Shown: positions 1 to 11,743 of the stretch, one piece after another
Numbering within the stretch: the stretch's first letter is position 1
Layout: the number at the start of each line of letters is the position of its first letter
Assembly (NCBI GenBank): GCA_013398955.1
Contig: VWPU01009562.1
Span: 409,328 to 473,327 of the forward strand
Length of the DNA: 64,000 bases
Source of the DNA: Callaeas wilsoni
Lineage: Eukaryota > Chordata > Aves > Passeriformes > Callaeidae
Direction: 5' to 3'
The notes under the pieces: generated by a model
The model's database searches: none
What the model was told of the DNA's origin: nothing
What the model saw: the letters and a program-made list of their open reading frames with translations, nothing else
Position numbers and translations under genes: made by a program

Positions 1-1842
1 GAGAGGAGAGGAGGGGAAGCTCCTTTTTGAAGACATGACTGGAATGCATTTAACCTTGACTTTCAGAGTGGTACTTTTTGCAATTGTTTGTTTAAGCAAA
101 CCACAGAATAAGGAACTTTGAGTTCCCAGGAGGCCTGACAAATGATTTCCAAGGTCAGACATATGCACAAAAGAAAAAACAGCTTCTCACTCTGTTGTGT
201 TACAGCATCTCTCCTTATGCTACCTGTGACACTGCCTCTGTTTGGGCCTCTTGAAGGGTTATGAACATAGAATGGGTCCAGTGTTGTCCAAAACACAAGT
301 CTGAAGCTGCCACTTGTCAGTACACAGCTAATAGTTCAGAGAATCCCTCTATTGATTTTTTTGGTGTGACTCCACCCCAGCTGTTTTCTCCGCCTAATGC
401 TGCATCTCCAGAATGTGTAATAGTAATTGACCAGAACAGAGCGTCAGGACTAATTAATGTACTCTCGTTATTGGTGAGAGCGCTGGTTTTCAGAGAATGT
501 CCTAGCTGTTATTTATGGCTTTTAATTAAGGTACAATCTTATCTAAATAATCAGTGTGTTGTAAAATAGAAGAGTCAAACTACATAGCTGCAATAAGCCA
601 AACATAACATGCACAACCACATTTGCACAGAACACTTAGACATTTTGCAAGTCATGAGAAATTTAGGAAATTAGTAGGGTTTTTTTAGCTTTTACAAGGC
701 ATGTGAAAGCATTCTATGCCTTCTAAATGGATTTACTCTAACTGCCTAATTCATTATGCTAAAACCATGAAGCAATTTCCTATTCAAAGCCCAACTCACA
801 GGCTCTCTGTTGTCAAGTATTTGAATTTCAGATTAGAAATGTGTTCATTTGGATAGCATGAAAAGAAAGCTTTGTTGTCAGCTTTGCTTTATGTTCTGCC
901 AGCAGCCAAATCCCTCTTCTTCAGTGGTCACCAGCAAAATACCAGACCTCCACTCTGGTCTCCACTATCTTGAAACAAACACAAATGCTCTTGGCCTTTA
1001 TGGCCTAAACACTGGTTTGAGGTTTGCTGTTCTCCCCTTTCTCTTTATATTTTTCTGGGGATTATTTATGACAGATGATATCAGCAAATGTTTAGATTGC
1101 GATGAGGTTTGCTCATCCCTCCAGAAGGGAAGGGGAGGGAGGGAGAGAGCATTTCAACAGTGGGGGAGAAGAGCCAGGACATTTGGTTCTCTTAGAAGCT
1201 CTGTAGTTTGTTATGGAACAGCGAGCTGAAGTGGCTGCAGCCCTTTTACCCTCAGTGTGTTTGCAGCTATGATCTACACTGAATTTTAACTATGCTGCTG
1301 CTTGCTTGTTAGCAGCTATTTCTTTGCTGGCTTGAAAAATATACAGGCAGCTGTCAAAAGTCAGGGGCTGCATTTCATGCAGAGTGTAACAAAGTTATCT
1401 AATACAGCCTGTAGGACAAAACCCCTCAAGCATTCATATCTTTGGCTAGTAGTGTGGAAATCAAGGAATTCCAGCCACATTTCTCACAGGAAAAAGCTTT
1501 TCAGAGCCCTTGCAGTACTGTAAGCTGTTTCTGACAGGTTTAGGGTCTACACTGTGGAAGGACAAGCCCAGGACACCCTTCTATTAATTAAAAGCAAACA
1601 TTCACACAGGGAACGTTGTAACCTAAACATGAACTTTAATGGTTGTAACATAGCTGGAAGCAAAAATAATTACTAGCAGCTATAGAAGACATTGAGATAT
1701 TTGTAATCCCTTTGCTTCTGAATACAATAAGCCCTATATAGTCATAATAAGCTCTTCAGTATAGGAAATAGTAATAGAAGATCTCTCTCCTGATACTGAA
1801 GCTGTGCAAATAATTGATTTCTTAGCCTAACAGATGAAGGGG
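1..1842. other. Unique non-coding DNA
   Basis: A+T-rich single-copy sequence with no repeat family, exon or RNA gene that I recognise. Reading frames such as 261-569 and 849-1229 (102 and 126 codons) have no recognisable domain and are within chance length for this composition. A purine-rich patch lies near 1120-1150. Confidence 0.6.
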
Positions 1843-1868
1843 AAAAAAAAAGGGGGGGGGGGGGGGGG
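1843..1868. repeat. Homopurine tract A9 then G17
   Basis: Nine A residues (1843-1851) run directly into seventeen G residues (1852-1868), followed by more purines to about 1876. A G run this long can form a quadruplex and is prone to length error in sequencing, so the exact length is uncertain. Confidence 0.9.
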
Positions 1869-1872
1869 AAGG

Positions 1873-3767
1873 AAGATTCGATCCAGCCTTAATTTAAATG
1901 TTCTTTCCTTTTTTTTTTTAGCTTGTGTTAATGAAAGAAAGCAGAGTCACCAAGCATTTAATCCAGTTTGGAAAGTCCTGTGGGACTTTGAGTGAAACAT
2001 CTCAGGGAGCAAAAGAAGGAGTGGCCCAAGGGACTGGTAGTGGCCCCCTCCCCTCCCACCTGATTTGGCGAGGTAATATCCTGGGATGTACCTGCACTGC
2101 AGTCCCAGCAACAGGTCAGAGGATGATGCTACCTCCAACCACATCACACTGTACTGAAGCACATGGGTCCCTTGGGTACCAAATACACGGTTTTTTCTCC
2201 CTAATTCTTTATGTAAAACTCTGCCTGGCAAATCAAGCTATGGGAGCCCCAGGTCCCCATCTTCACCAGGAAGACGCCTGAGTTAAAACTTTCCTCCTTG
2301 TATAAGGAACTACTCCAGCAGCTGGACGACGGCCCTAATCACCAGTTTAGAGACACCTGACCCTTTAGTTTCTATACAAATTGCCACTGACCCCAAAAAG
2401 CCCAAACATGCTGAGGCTGCTGGGGAGTTCATCTCAGTTCATTGAAAGTGGGAGGTCTCTGTTGAAATCCCTGTCCAAAACTGGGCACAAAGCAGGTTTC
2501 TGTTTCCACTTCGGCTCCCGGGAGAGTGAGCATCAGATATTTCACCCAGCTCTAAATGACACATTGTTCCAACATGTGTTACCAAGTGTTAAAAGTGAAG
2601 ACAAATGAAGGCATGCAGCTATGCTCATTGATAAGGTTCCTGGAACCCTCTTTCATGGTTAGCAGAAATGAGCCTAAAAGTCCACAGAGTTTAAATTCTC
2701 TAATTCAAGAATTCTCTTGGACTCCAATTGTATGTTCTACAATATTTAAATGCAAATAACATTCAGGTCAGGTTACTGACTGGCTGCTAGTCAGTAGTGC
2801 TCTCATGGAATTTGTTTCCTTAATGTTGGATTATAAGAAAAGAATTAGAAAGAGTTAGTATACATTATATAAAAGTTAAATATGAATGGTAAGAATTCAG
2901 GTCCAAACTATTTTAAGTTAACAATGACATAAAACTATTACACTGCAAATAACATCCTAAAGCTATTACCAATGCTCACTTTTTTTTTACCCTGAGCACA
3001 ATAATTTTACTCCATGAAAAAGCTATTGTTCTACAGTGCTATAGGTAAAATTAAGTTCATAATTCCTAATAATTTTATCAAACTCTGCCATCAGCTGCAT
3101 TCTGCAGCTGTCAGAGCAGTGTGGTTGCCATCAGATATGACTCTTATTGAAGAACACTTGCTATGGTTTAGGGCACCAAACACTAATTTTTTTGTCAGGT
3201 CTTCCTCAGAAAAGAGAGGTAGAATTCAGGTTATCATGACTTTGCTAGACCAGTGAGATAGTGCATTATTCCACGCCCAGAGAGAAGGAGAAGGGGATTC
3301 CCACAATTAGAATATATGAAACATTTTTCCCACTACTTTGTCATCCATACTGAACAATGGAGTATCAGCAGGCACATAGAACTCTTTCCTCTTAAAATCC
3401 AGAAGTATAAAAATATTTAAAGGGCTTTATTTTCACACAGCAGCCCAGAGAAACTTCATTTTTAAGCAGTCTAGTTAGACATCTAATTAAAAGACATCGA
3501 ATACAGGGCCAAAGCAATCAAACTAAAAACATTCTTCTCCCTGTTCAGAAGGCAAACAGGAAAGAAGTGACTAGGATGCAAGTGCAATATCTCAGTCTAG
3601 GCAAAGCACCATCCCTTGCCAATTGTAGGAGACATTTCTAAAGCGAAGATGATATGACATGATGTTGGAAGGCAGCCTTGGAGAAGTGAACATCCTGTAC
3701 TTCCTCTCCTGGTGGTGCCACCCTGTGCCAGCAAGGTGCCCTCACCTTAAGAAAGGAAGACGGTATA
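1873..3767. other. Unique DNA with a GC-richer core
   Basis: The part from about 1925 to 2540 is richer in G+C than its flanks and keeps frames of 118 and 94 codons on opposite strands, but neither shows a known domain and no repeat family was recognised. The rest is A+T-rich and featureless apart from the small palindrome at 3092-3110. Confidence 0.5.
3092..3110. repeat. Small palindrome with two CAGCTG E-boxes
   Basis: CAGCTGCA (3092-3099) and TGCAGCTG (3103-3110) are perfect inverted copies separated by 3 bases. Each arm holds a CAGCTG E-box (3092-3097 and 3105-3110), the class bound by MyoD and E-protein dimers. Paired E-boxes suggest possible regulatory use, but there is no other support. 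Confidence 0.5.
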
Positions 3768-4026
3768 TTGTGCTGCTTTACACAAAGTATTGCCAGCAGG
3801 TCTAGGGAAGTGATGTTTCCCTATGAACATCAAGAAACACTTGGTCACATTGAGGGTGACCATGCACTGGCAGAAGTTGCCCAGAGAGGTGATGAAGTCT
3901 CCATCCTTGGAGAAATTCAAAAGCTGCCTGGACAAAGTCTTGGGAGAACAGCTCTAGGTGACCCACATGAGCTTGGGGGTTTGACCAGATGTTCCTTTCC
4001 AAACCCAACAGTCCCGTAATTCTGTG
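3768..4026 (+). mobile_element. CR1 LINE 3' fragment, internally deleted
   Basis: The plus strand reads as the end of the CR1 reverse transcriptase ORF. The stretch at about 3786-3812 matches the 'TTGCCAGCAGGTC...GAGGTGAT' part of CR1. It then jumps, near 3822, to the ORF's C-terminal end ('TGGCAGAAGTTGCCCAGAGAGGT', the degraded HWNRLPREV motif) and the 3' UTR, ending in AATTCTGTG at 4018-4026. Several hundred bases of the usual sequence are missing at the junction. The copy has many stop codons and is dead. The ATTCTGTG end separates it from the ATTCTATG copies elsewhere in the window. The 5' limit is approximate. Confidence 0.85.
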
Positions 4027-5860
4027 TTGCCTGTGCTGTGCTTTGGTACATTCTCCAAACAGTATCACTCTTTAGGACCTGAACATGGACCTGAGCCTTT
4101 GGATTGTCTGGCATGCTGCTAGAATATGTTAAGTGACAAATAAGAGGTATGCATATAGATATACGTACTTTCCTATTTGTATATGTATGCACACATGCAT
4201 AAAGACTTGTCTGCAGCATAAAGAGCTGAGAACAATCTTTAAGCATACAATGCCAGTGTCTCAACAGAGGAAAGATATACTTTCATCACCATTCTTTCCA
4301 TATAACCACTAGAGTCCCACTGCACTGAATCTTTAAGAAGATTTAAGAAATCTCTGGCAAATCTCGCCCCATGGAGAGCTGTACCAGCACCTCATCTGGT
4401 GCACATAAAGTCAAGTAGTACAGAGGCAGAGCAGTTTGGTGAGAAGTTATAAGAGAATACTACTGTAGTAAGGGCGATGCCTATTAAATTCAAAGAATGA
4501 ACTTCAGCTTTCTTCAATCTAATTGTCTGGTTAGGAACTCATTACACCCTGTAGTACTATCTTTAAAGTGCATTTACAAATTGCACCAGCAATTTAATTA
4601 AAGAATAAAAAACTGTATGCAAATGCTTTCTGATCCAAAGTAATGGTTTTAGCCTGACAGCAAACATAAACATTGATATCTTGATCACTTAAAAGATGAG
4701 CAGGCTCTACTTTAAAAGGAAGGCAGCCTTTTCAACATTATGCAGGGAATTTGTTTTTGTATTCCAATATTGCTCTGTTCCAAATAAAATGAGACATAAA
4801 TATTTCTTTGTGTGATGTGCGTTCTGATAGCCTCTGCAATAAACTCCTTCCTTATGGAGTCCCTGATCCTTATCTTTTCCTCCCTTTTACAAATCACATT
4901 AACTAATCTGATTAGTGCCTTCCCCATTTCAGCACAGTCTTCCTGAAAGATCAAAACCAGACTAGTACCATGCTCTCAGGATGAGAGGCACAGAGTTTTT
5001 CAAAGAAGTCTGTTCCCACGCAAAAGGACAATTTAATCGCTCTACAGCAAATTGCCTCAAGATGTAAAAAAGTAGAGAATAGATTTGAAGATCTCATTTT
5101 ACCAGAATCAGAGGCAAGGAATTACAGTATAGCCTACACTGGCTTTAGAAATAAAATGTGGTACAACAGCACAATTTGGCTATCTCACCAGGTATTGGAT
5201 ATTGTATTTCATTTAGATGTAACAATAGAGAAATTATTTCAACACCTGCAAAATTCAGCTCCTGACATTTGGTTCACCTACCTTATGTGCCCACTGTCTT
5301 GTCTAGAAAAACTTTCTCCCATATAGCTTACTAAAGAGTATCGTGTGTCACAGCAGTCTTGCTGTTAAAAGTAAGTAAGCCACATTACAGTAGTACCATA
5401 TGACACAGTACATTAAGAGGCAAGTAAATAAATGTCACTGTGCCCTACCACTCTCTTTCCTAGGAAATAGAATGAATGAAAAAAAGTTATGTCTGGCTAG
5501 AGAACAGAACAACCTGTTAACACAAGAGTAAAAGCTGAATGACCCAGGTACAGAACACAAGAAAGAATTATGGGACAGGGATTTAAAAATAGTTCTGGCA
5601 GTATACACACACAATAATACATTTAGAAATGTTAGGGGTTTTAAAATCTTGCTGACATATCAAAGAATACAGGAAGTACCACAGAAATAGGATCAATGCA
5701 ACACTGATCTTTTTAAAGCAGACTGGCAAAGTAACATTGTGCCACGGGACAGGCTTTTTAACTGAAATGCATAGCTTGCACAAGCAGAAATTACTCTACA
5801 TGCTGTATTCGTGAGAAAGTTATTATCATGCCAAAGAACACATTTATGCAATTCCGAGTT
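4027..5860. other. Unique non-coding DNA
   Basis: A+T-rich sequence in which I see no repeat family, exon or RNA gene. The longest frames (about 115 codons at the left edge) overlap the CR1 antisense or have no domain. Confidence 0.6.
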
Positions 5861-6260
5861 GCCTCAAATCAGTGAAACAGAGTTTCGTTGATTTCCTAAT
5901 GAGATTTCCACCAGTGTTCAAAGACAGCCAGCCTTGGCTTCGGGCGTGAGCTCAGACACTTTCAAAACCCCACAGATTTACAAAGCCTGTGGAGAAACAG
6001 CTAAGTTCTGAAAACAAGCACAGCGGACTTTCTCCTCCAGTTCTCAAAAAACCCCACCAAAGCCAACAGGTAGCCTGTGTTAAGTCAGGTGACCTCAATA
6101 TTGTGCTCCGCTGTTTCTCGGGCAAGATAAATATTTCCTGGGATGTATAAGGTAAAGCAAACCCTGAGCAGAGATACCAGCAGAGTGACACAGACTGATG
6201 GGAAGAGAGATAAAGGTTTCCTGGTAGAGGGTAAACAAATTAGAGGGGGCTTGGTCAGCT
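5861..6260. promoter_or_regulatory. Possible conserved non-coding block
   Basis: This repeat-free stretch is less A+T-rich than its flanks and keeps several CpG sites. It contains a TCF/LEF-like TTCAAAG near 5918, a CAGGTG E-box overlapping a nuclear-receptor-like AGGTGACCT near 6087-6097, and GATA-type AGATAA motifs near 6125 and 6209. These are eye-spotted matches only; conservation in other birds is untested. Confidence 0.25.
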
Positions 6261-6479
6261 GTTTAGAAGAAATTGAATAAGGGGAAGCATGCTGAGGAAA
6301 AAAAAAAAATCAGTGTAAGTAGTTTGGGTTTAGGAAGCGACATGAATGCAGGTCAGGAAAACAGAGAGAGAATGGAGAGTGACCCGTTTGGGTTACAAGG
6401 CAAAAGTGAGACTTCAAAAAGTTCAAATATGCATCTAAATTTTGGAAGTCTTACAATTAAGGAGTCAGACTGGGAAATC

Positions 6480-6960
6480 CTTTGATGTTTGCCCTGTGGA
6501 CCTTCCAGCTGAGTGGAGAAAGACCCAGAGACTCAGCATATGAGCAGCTCCCTTTCCTGAACTCTCACAAGATAAGAGCCTGACTCACACAGCGGCAGAA
6601 GCACAAAACCTGCTCATTTTGGCAGGTGTCGTTGCCAGGCAACAGATCCGTTAAGCAGCACAAGCTCGGGGATCCTGATTAACCCATTAGCTTCTCAATT
6701 AAAACACTAATTCGGGCACTGACAGGTTTAAGAACCCCGCAGGGTGCTTCCCTGTGCCAGTGTGACATCCCATCCAGGCACTGCCCAGTGCCAGTAAGCT
6801 CTGCCATGGGGCCAGAGGACGAGGTTTTGCCTGAGAGTACTCCACCACAGCAGAGGCTGCTGTGTCTTTCAAAACTGGGAGACAAAAGAAGAAGGAAGGA
6901 ATAATAACTGTGATGAAGGAATGTGAATTATTCATAAGAAATTAATGCAAGCCACCAGGG
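6480..6960. promoter_or_regulatory. GC-richer block, candidate regulatory element
   Basis: Unique, repeat-free DNA with higher G+C and CpG than the surrounding sequence. It contains the perfect X-box at 6631-6643. Open frames of 68-78 codons on the minus strand carry no known domain. It could be an enhancer or a distal promoter; no exon or TATA element was seen. Confidence 0.35.
6631..6643. promoter_or_regulatory. Perfect RFX X-box motif
   Basis: GTTGCCAGGCAAC is an exact inverted repeat of GTTGCC around one A and fits the RFX-family X-box consensus (GTNRCC, 0-3 bases, RGYAAC) in both arms. RFX factors drive ciliary and MHC class II genes through such sites. A single 12-base-informative match in 64 kb is uncommon but can occur by chance. 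Confidence 0.55.
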
Positions 6961-9617
6961 GCAAGCATGGAGAGAGTTTTGTTTTGCTCATAGGATGGGT
7001 AGCTGCTCAGCTGCACTTTCATGGGATCTCATCCGTACTGTTCACAAGATGACAATTTTACATCATAAGAGGTCCCCTGATGGCATGTATTAATTTATAA
7101 TCGAGGCAAAAGGAAGGGAGTATTTTGGTGTATCACGCTAGTAAAACACACAAACTACTCCCTCAAGGCACATATACTCATACATTAAAACATTAGCAAT
7201 GGCACTAGAGTTAATAAGAGCTATGACATACAACACAACTATTCACACGCACTTCATGGCAACCAAAAGCCAGTGCTTGGTACTCACACTGTTCTGAAGT
7301 GGGGCCATGCAGCTCGGTGGCAAATAGAGGAAAAACAAACTATTGGATGCCTCGCATATGCTTTTGAAACAAAAAGAAGAGGTGAACAGTAAGGCCACAT
7401 ACAACAGAGTATCCTTTCAGAAGGAAAACATTTTATGTAAGAAGGGCTGTGTATGTTTTAAGTGTATTTACTAACACATTCACTGCATTAGTCAACAGGG
7501 ATGAAATTCTGTAAGCATGGAGCACTGTAAATGTATGTGATTCAGATGATGCAAGAGTATGGCTGAAAATTAGTTCTATTTTTTTTTTCCAAGAGTCTAT
7601 TATTATATTCTTCTGCTCCTTCAAATTAAATTCATTTTTGATTATGTTTAACCTAATGCAAATAAGTACCTGTTAGAGTATGGGTTTCCTCCCTCTCCCT
7701 CCTCCTCTTGCTGCACAGAATAGTAATAGAAAACAAATGTTTGCAAAGTTGAAGATAACCGAGAAATTGAAACTACACTCTGACATGGGTAAGCTCAGGA
7801 AAAAAAAGGCAGAACCTGTAATCTATCAATTACTAACTATAGTTGGATAGTGTTGTGTTTCAGAAAGCATCCCAGGGTATTACTGCATTGTACCATAACA
7901 AGAAAATAAATGAAACAAACTTTTAAATTAGAATCAAGAAAAAACTAAACCACAGAAGACATTAAATGCATTGGAACATTTAAATTTATTTTTACCAGTT
8001 GTGTTGCAATTGGCAAATCCTATTTATTGCTGCCTTCACAAAATTTAGGTGGTTTGCAGACAGGAAAAAGGAGAAGGTGGTTTGGAGGTAAAATAAGGTA
8101 TTTGTTGTCATACCACTTTGCAGCATGGAAACACAGTTTTAGCTTCGGCAAGAGGGTGGATCTTTTGAGAAGTATTTTTAAACATTTTCTTTCTGCATTT
8201 CATTTCAATCTTAATTGGTTTTTTTTCCTCCTAAAATTTTGTCACCCATTCTTTTCAGCTTAAAGCAGTGTGGCTGGTTGTTGTGAGGATAGAGACTCAG
8301 GCTATGAGACACAGCAGAAGATCCTCACAGACATATAAGCTGAAATTTTATGAGATGTCACCCTTTAAGTCCCACGGGGATCTAAAAGCACTTTGTTTTC
8401 ATCTGACATACAGAAAAATGAGTACATTTTCCTGAGAAGAAAGTATTTTATCTCATCTTTTTTTTTCATGATATCATTATACAATGGCAAATAGCAAGTG
8501 ATACACTTATTAAATTCTAGTTTGGCACAGAGCAACCAAAAGAGAATGAAACATTTTCATGTCCTCCACTGGGGAATACTTTTCTATCTGTTCCCTACCA
8601 GTTTGATTTTTGTTAGAGCTTGAAATAGCTAGAAGAGAATAGCTCAGTTTTCTTCTATGGAGTTTTATTCAAGTTTTATTACCTCCACAGTCCACAGAGG
8701 CCAGTTCCATCATCTTAAGTACAGCCTTCACAGATCTGTAAAAATGAATTCTGTCTATTTACTGCATTTTACCTACATGACATACTTTTACATTTCTTTC
8801 AGATCGAGTGCCAGAAGTATGCAATTATATGTTTTGAAATTAACTTTAGATCATGATTTGCTGTAGCATCAGAGTGAAATAAAAAACTAATTCACAGATG
8901 TATAAAAAGACTATACCATTATTTATGTAATAACAACATTTTACATATAAAAAACACAGTAAAGTCCTTGCAGTTAGAGATATCTACATCACCACCATAG
9001 AAATCTGACCCTCACTACTTAATGCTTATACCTTTACTGCCTGAATGGCAGAAACATTCCCACTGCTGTTGAAGAAAGTTACTGGAGAATATTTATGGAC
9101 TTAGAAAAGTATAGAATTCACTGTCATAGATCCAAAATGTATTTCTTCTTATTTATAAATGAGAAGCTAACTCAGAATCAAATAATGATTTTTAAAAAAA
9201 AAAATTAATAATAAGCATATCCAAAGGAAAACTTGAGAAATAGCTTATTATCTGTCCACAATTTATTTGGACAATTGAAAAGCAGAAAAAGAACTGCTTC
9301 TTAATTCAATCTTCTGACATAAGTCAATATAAGTCCAAAATAAATTGAGGGTGTGGGATTTGAGATTATAAGAAGGCCATATATATGTGTCATCTCTCCC
9401 ATACAAGAAGAAAGTCTATTAAGAAGTGATTCTTAAAAAACTTCATGGATATAATGGGAGGTATTAATGTACCGGCTGCAGAAGAAAAGAAGGTACATTT
9501 CTGAGCTACATCCCAGTGCTTTGTCCTATCAGCAATGGCCCTAAAATCAATATCAGCCCCAATGATATTGACACAGACTATTGGCTCATTGCTTTAAGCT
9601 TAAAATAAGCACAAAAT

Positions 9618-9620
<3 letters not shown>
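6961..9620. other. Unique A+T-rich non-coding DNA
   Basis: No repeat family, exon or RNA gene recognised. Short T and A runs are scattered through it (for example near 7578 and 9194). Confidence 0.6.
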
Positions 9621-9663
<43 letters not shown>

Positions 9664-9668
9664 NAAAA
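9621..9668. repeat. Poly(A) tract with an unresolved base
   Basis: Forty-three consecutive A residues (9621-9663), then N at 9664, then four more A. No AATAAA lies in the 60 bases upstream and no flanking target-site duplication was found, so a processed retrocopy is not supported. The N marks an ambiguous or polished assembly position. Confidence 0.9.
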
Positions 9669-10956
9669 CCACAACCTTTGCAAGGTGGAATTGCCTTTTT
9701 CTCCTATCTCCTTTTCACTGAGGGTTTTCGTTAACAACCATTCACTCATCAAGAATATCACTACTTTCTTGTTTGTTTTGCCTTTCAGATTTTCCATTTT
9801 TTCAAAACAAAGCATAAAGCAAAGTGGTGCTCAAATGACAAACATTTCTAATGATGACATGTTTGACACACAAAATTGTCTTCCTCTATAGTGCAAGGGC
9901 TTTAAAAATGACAGCTCTTCAGGTGCTCATAAATAAATGAACCAAAGAAAAGCAGATGGAACTGTTTGAATCTAGTAGAAGTGGACTCCAAACCTGTAGG
10001 CAGACTGGGGAAGACTGTTGTTCAATTTTAAAATGAGGAAGAGTTGGAGAAGCATAGGAGAACACTATTAAATGCTTACACTTGAAGTACAAAAACTCCT
10101 TAGTTTTACATCAGCAACAAAATGACTTTTTACTGTTTGTGAAACATGCCTGTCTGCATAAAAAATATACTTCTGACACTGAATTACTTCAGACCCTTCA
10201 ACACAATTTTTAATGGTTATTGCGTACAACAGTACTGAAGTTGGAAGAACGGTTAGAAGCAAGGTCAAAAAATAAAATTATAAAATTTTGTTCAGTTAGC
10301 TGACTGGCTTGAGGCTTAGTATCTGGCATTGACCAAAACTACACCTATTCAACTGTAAAAAAAATCTCCTAGGAAACTTGTGATTAGAAGTTAAACTGGT
10401 AAACTTTGGTGACCTAATTTTTCATATATGATGATAACACATGTATTTATTTATTATATTTATTTCAATATTTGTTTAAATTGAAACTTTGAATATTGGT
10501 ATTGGCATCACACATGATTGTGATTGATGTAATTGTGATTTCTCTCTTTCGGAAAAGCTGTGAAAACAGAGATCAGTCATAGCTAAGAAAAATCCTAGCA
10601 CAGTACCGTAATTGTGCATTGAACTTGCCCAAGCCTAGCAATTTTGCACTTTTGTTCCTTTTACTGTTATTCATATCACTAGCTAGTTTTTTTAGTGACA
10701 CCAAGTCAGACAGAAATGCCCTAAATTATCTCTAAAAAATCAACCAAACAAACAAAAAAATGACCATAATGGGCAAATAGTTCAAAGCACTTTTAGCAAT
10801 CTGTAAAAATAAGACTTCAGGTATTTGTCAGAGAAAGGTAGTTCTTGGTATTAGCTTTTTCTTTTTGTAAAGTTGCTAAGATTTCATGTATTTAGGAAAA
10901 AAAAAGCAAACAACAAAACCAAAACATTAAACACTACACTGCAAATTTCACTACTA
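9669..10956. other. Unique A+T-rich non-coding DNA
   Basis: No recognisable repeat, exon or RNA gene. The short direct repeat ATTGTGATT occurs near 10516 and 10532. Confidence 0.55.
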
Positions 10957-11743
10957 AATCACAGAATCACAGAAACATTTAGGTCGGACAAGACCTCCAA
11001 GATTATCAAGTCCAACCTTTGACCAGTCACCACCGTGACAATACACCATAGCACTAAGTGCCACATCCAGTCACTTCTTGAATACTTCCAGGGATGGTGA
11101 CTCCACCACCTCCCTGGGCAGCCAGTTCCAAGGTTTAACAATCCTTTCCATAAGGAAATTCTTCCTCCTGTCCAACCTGAACCTCCCCTGGTGCAGCTTG
11201 AGGCCATATCCTCTTGTCCTTTTGTAGCCTGGGAGAAGCCAACCTCCACCTGGCTACAACCTCATTTCAGGCAGTTGTAGAGAGTGATAATGTTCCCCCC
11301 TGAGCTTCCTTTTCTCCAGCCTAAACACCTTGGGGCCCTCGACCACTCCTTACAGGACTTACACTCCAGACCTTTCACCAGCTCCACTGCCCTTCTCTGG
11401 ACATGCTCCAGCCTGTCAATGTCTTCCTTGCAGTGAGGGGCCCAGAACTGGACAGAGCACTCGAGGTATGGCCTCACCAGGGTCCAGTACAGGGGGACTA
11501 CCTTTCCTCCGCTCCCAGTGGTCACACTATTGGTGATAAAGGCTAGGATGCCATTGGCCTTCCTGGCCACCTGGGCATACACCGCCTCATGTTTACCAAG
11601 AGCCCCTAAGGAGGAATTCAGATACCAGCTGCCAACTGGATTTAGCTCCATTCACCTCAACTCTCTGGGTCTGGTCATCCAGCTGTCCAGACAGCTTTTA
11701 CCCATCAAACAGTCCATCCATCCAAGCTATGAGCAGGCAGTTG
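10957..11743 (-). mobile_element. CR1 LINE 3' part, minus strand
   Basis: The plus strand begins with the reversed CR1 terminus (AATCACAGAATCACAG, 10957-10975) and continues through the reversed 3' UTR into ORF2. The minus-strand frame 11651-11262 preserves recognisable CR1 reverse transcriptase C-terminal sequence, including QVARKANGILAFITNSV and LVRPYLECSVQFWAPH. Beyond about 11640 (towards its 5' side) the order jumps to a segment from just after RT motif A (11650-11743), so an internal stretch holding the FADD motif is missing. Stops and frameshifts elsewhere make it non-functional. Boundaries at the 5' side are approximate. Confidence 0.93.

Noticed and set aside
1925..2281. Plus-strand open frame of 118 codons in a GC-richer patch
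   Set aside because: A similar-length frame runs on the other strand, no domain is visible, and GC-richer DNA gives longer chance frames.
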